Part shown: in pieces, positions 60,915 to 64,000 of the stretch
How positions within the stretch are numbered: position 1 is the stretch's first letter
Layout of the letters: every line of letters begins with the position of its first letter
From: Anoplolepis gracilipes
Lineage: Eukaryota > Arthropoda > Insecta > Hymenoptera > Formicidae
Length of the DNA stretch: 64,000 nt
Direction: 5' to 3'
NCBI RefSeq assembly: GCF_047496725.1
Contig: NC_132971.1
Coordinates: forward strand, 501,001 to 565,000
The notes under the pieces: generated by a model
Seen by the model: the letters and a program-made list of their open reading frames with translations, nothing else
The model's database searches: none
Told to the model about the DNA's origin: nothing
Program-made: the position numbers and the translations under genes

Positions 60915-63411
60915 TAAAAAATTATTTTCTGCGAAATCGACGTGTATTCTACATTTTTAATGTATACGAGAGAATTTATCAAACTTTACAATTATCGTAA
61001 GTACATAAGTATACAAATATTATTAGAATTTTTATATAATTAACTAATATAAACGATCATATTTTTAGCATCATAAATATTTTTTTATGCTGTATATATT
61101 AATCACTTAATTTTACATCTTTCCGCAAAAGTTTTGATAAATTTCTTATTTTTCTGTTTACATTTTACTTATCGATCAATCTATCAAATTTTTTTGTATC
61201 GATAAATAACAGAATAATTATTTACATATATTATTTATAATAATGTGCTAAATAATAATAATGATAACAACTTCTTAATTCGGCTATCAAGTAATGACGG
61301 TTACATGAGCAATCGAAGGATTTTACGATTTCGTGTAGGAGTCTCGCCGGAATTAATCTTATCCATTGCGAATATCGTCCGAATAAAAATTCTTCTGACT
61401 CGTGAGGCCCCTTATTATTTACGTCATCTGTAAAACGACATTGAAACTCAATTATACGATACAATCTCGCCGTTTCTCTTTTTTTATCTTTCTCGCTTTT
61501 TTTTAAAATTTTTTTAATAAAGAATTGCGAGTGATTTGCACGGCTGGAAATTCATTGGGCAATTAGAGGTGAGCGAAGCGCAAAGCGGAACTTAATTGTG
61601 CACATTCGCGGCGTTGGAATCCATTGAACAGCCAGCGCATGTTACCTGGAAATGGTTTGTCCTCATCAGTTATAGATAAGCGGCTCTTTTACCTCGCGGT
61701 CGCAATCATAAAGTTGCAAGCCAGCATTTTGCAATGTCCACAACCAGAGTAGGAAACAGTATTTGTTTCGATTATCTTCTTTTTTTTTCTAGTAAATGAG
61801 AAGTTCTAGAATTCGATTGCGCTCTAAATCATTTGATCGAGGATGCAGGCGATCGTTTGAAGATGTTAAGAATGACAGAAATATTCATGAGAAGACAAAT
61901 CAAAAATGAAAAGTGAGATATCAAAGACGAAAGATTTTCAAACCTGCAAAATACACATTTTTTTTATCTTAACCCTTAAGTTACAACCAAGAATATTGAA
62001 GAAGAAATCATGGTAATCATCGGTGAATCCACGTGCAGGATATAAGAAAAGGTGAATGGAACTTGAACGATCACGGGCTATTAACGTTCATCTGGATCGA
62101 CCGAGCGATTTCTCGCGAATCGCCATGTGATGTTGGAAGTACGCGATAATAAATTAATTACGTCGACCCCAAGAAATTAATCGTTTTAAAAGCCGCGATA
62201 ATTATTGCGGCATGACATTCCAGGGCTTTTATTGTCAGATCGGCGGCTTTCATCGACTGTTCGATGTGGTCGGTATAGTCAGGTTCGCGCGACGATTTAA
62301 TGAATTACTCGACGAGAATGCGTCGCAAACTGCACGTCTCCCGTAATTGATCAAGATATTATCGTATCATTGTGCCACATCTGATGTGCTCGAAACGAGA
62401 GACGTGATATATGAAGCGTGAACCGATTGTCTGGCCTTATACTCTGACGCAAGAGTGAAAGCTCGCTTATGGGACACGCGTGATTAATAACACGCGTTCG
62501 CGCGCGCTGCTCGAAAAATCGGACACCAAGCGAAGAAACGCATCCGATCGCAAGCCCATCAAGCCGCAATAGCTCTTAATCGCCGTAAACACTGCCCGCC
62601 GCGCGATATAAATTATTCCGCGATAACTAATCATTGATACGCGCGAGCGATTGAGCATCGAACGATTCAGCTAATTTAGCGATTATCTACGCTGCAACGG
62701 AGAACGGTGATATTTCGTTCTCTGGAAGTGGCTTTCATTGTCTCCCATATAATGGAAAAAATCATTGCGTGCCGTTTACGTAGAAATATCATGGATGGTT
62801 CCATCCCATTTATTTTATTATATATAAAAATGCTATAAATGTTGTGTGCTTTTATTCATTATTATTATTATTATTCTATTTATTTTCTTGATATGTACAA
62901 AAGATTATTTTTTTGTCCATCAAAATGCACGAAAAGAATATCATTCACGGGACATTTAACCAAGTCGAAAAAGCAACATGCGTGCATGTATTAAGACACG
63001 TAGCAGTAAAATCTCACCCTGCAGGTCGAGAAGCGATTAGGCGCGCACGGACGACTCGATTGTGCGAAGAAGATATTTTTTTTTCCTCTTTATATCACGT
63101 GTTTTCGTGTCATGGATCAACGTTTATTTGGTGGTGATTCACGAGCCGGTTTGTCTTCTCATCGTTATTTCAAGAATACGTTATCCTTTTGAAAACTTTT
63201 ATTAATTTGATAAAAAAATATTTAATCAATTTTTCTCGTAATGTCTATTTGTAGAGGTTAATTTTTATCACGTTTTGAAAATTGTACTACGTTAAACATA
63301 TATTTTATTCATAGTTGGAAACCTTATTATTATTTTGCTACAGAAATCTATATAAGAGGTATCATAATTTGTATCATTATATTTCTTCTTTGCATTTATA
63401 TTATACACATA

Positions 63412-63415
<4 letters not shown>

Positions 63416-63462
<47 letters not shown>
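63416..63462. repeat. (TA)n microsatellite
   Basis: About 23 TA units. Confidence 0.95.
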
Positions 63463-63465
<3 letters not shown>

Positions 63466-64000
63466 CTATTCGAAATACACCGAGGACCAAAGAGTTCTTA
63501 AAACGGCCCTGTCGATGATCGGTGGTAGCTTCAACTTTCCATTTCTGGCATATCGCGATCCGTGCCAGCGTGCAATTTCATCGAATCTCTCTAATCTAAC
63601 TTTCTGCAAGATAAGGGGAAAACAGATTTACATACGAGCTAAACCATATCATACGGTTTCTTAGAGTACATCTTCTTTCCTTCTAAGTTTAGCCTCCTTT
63701 CCGGTTTTCTCTCTGTTCAGTGATTTTGTCGCCTGTGACTTTTCTCGGTGCGAACATAAACACGCGCTAAGTAACGTTCTCGCGGGATATTAGTCTTTTT
63801 TTTTTTTTTCCTTAACTAGACCCATTAAGGGATTGCTAAGGTCTCATTAAGCAGCGGCCGAGAGCGGCGTCTTTAGCGCGGACGACATTCCCCAAGTTTT
63901 TGTAAGAATATCCGCGAATGTCCGCCTCCGCCTGAATATTCCGAGTTTTATGCGCAAGCTGCGTTTCCACGCGTAGAACGCATGAGAAGAATCATTTTAC

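Larger units (their letters stand above)
51419..64000. other. Long non-coding region to the right edge
   Basis: AT-rich with (CA)n at 53149-53196, a (CA)n(CT)n compound at 57820-57868 and (TA)n at 63416-63462. Interspersed GC-balanced blocks (about 51950-52230, 53380-53560, 55800-56010, 57930-58340, 61540-61720, 62010-62700 and 63480-64000) look like regulatory elements. A possible exon (60346-60427) and a GC-rich island (59680-59950) are reported separately. No recognisable protein gene is seen. Confidence 0.45.

Overview
The window looks like a piece of an insect nuclear genome, most likely Hymenoptera and plausibly an ant. Reasons: three spliced genes with short GT-AG introns and insect-like architecture, a very AT-rich intergenic background dotted with (AT)n, (GA)n and (CA)n microsatellites, CpG-containing GC islands, and a eukaryotic tRNA gene with internal A and B boxes. 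There is no operon, CRISPR array or bacterial feature. The species assignment is inference; no search was run.

Layout. 1-15.8 kb is mostly non-coding: AT-rich stretches alternate with GC-rich, CpG-containing islands (about 2.2-3.2, 3.7-4.7, 5.25-6.0, 7.8-8.4 and 9.7-10.7 kb). It holds one possible short first coding exon (2660-2680) and one tRNA-Val(AAC) gene on the minus strand (14043-14115). 16.2-21.5 kb (+) is a prosaposin / Saposin-related gene: 14 coding exons, 881 aa, seven saposin-B domains between two SapA domains. 22.6-30.8 kb (+) is the SRRM1/SRm160 splicing coactivator: 15 coding exons, 1208 aa, N-terminal PWI domain, long RS-rich tail and the conserved C-terminal helix. 33.1-31.65 kb (-) is RNA polymerase III subunit RPC4 (POLR3D): 6 exons, 340 aa, tail-to-tail with SRRM1. 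From about 33.3 kb to the right edge no recognisable protein body is present. The signals there fit the 5' part of a long-intron gene on the plus strand: a possible non-coding first exon ending at 33621, a possible start exon at 37174-37306 encoding MNGVPRTRVEAFNVK, and at 51344/51345 a textbook recursive-splicing (ratchet) junction followed 74 nt later by a strong second donor.

How the parts relate. Prosaposin is a lysosomal precursor, SRRM1 a nuclear splicing factor and RPC4 a Pol III subunit; nothing suggests a shared pathway. They look like a compact housekeeping cluster (about 1.2 kb between the prosaposin stop and the SRRM1 start, under 0.9 kb between the SRRM1 and RPC4 stops, and a possible head-to-head promoter at about 33.1-33.35 kb) flanked by large regulatory or intronic deserts. 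The most interesting items are the ratchet site and its poison exon, an exact 28-bp tandem duplication of a 3' splice site in SRRM1, intron-position evidence for how the saposin repeats multiplied, a compact palindromic element at 22.06 kb and two unexplained GC-rich islands (24.2-24.9 and 59.67-59.95 kb).
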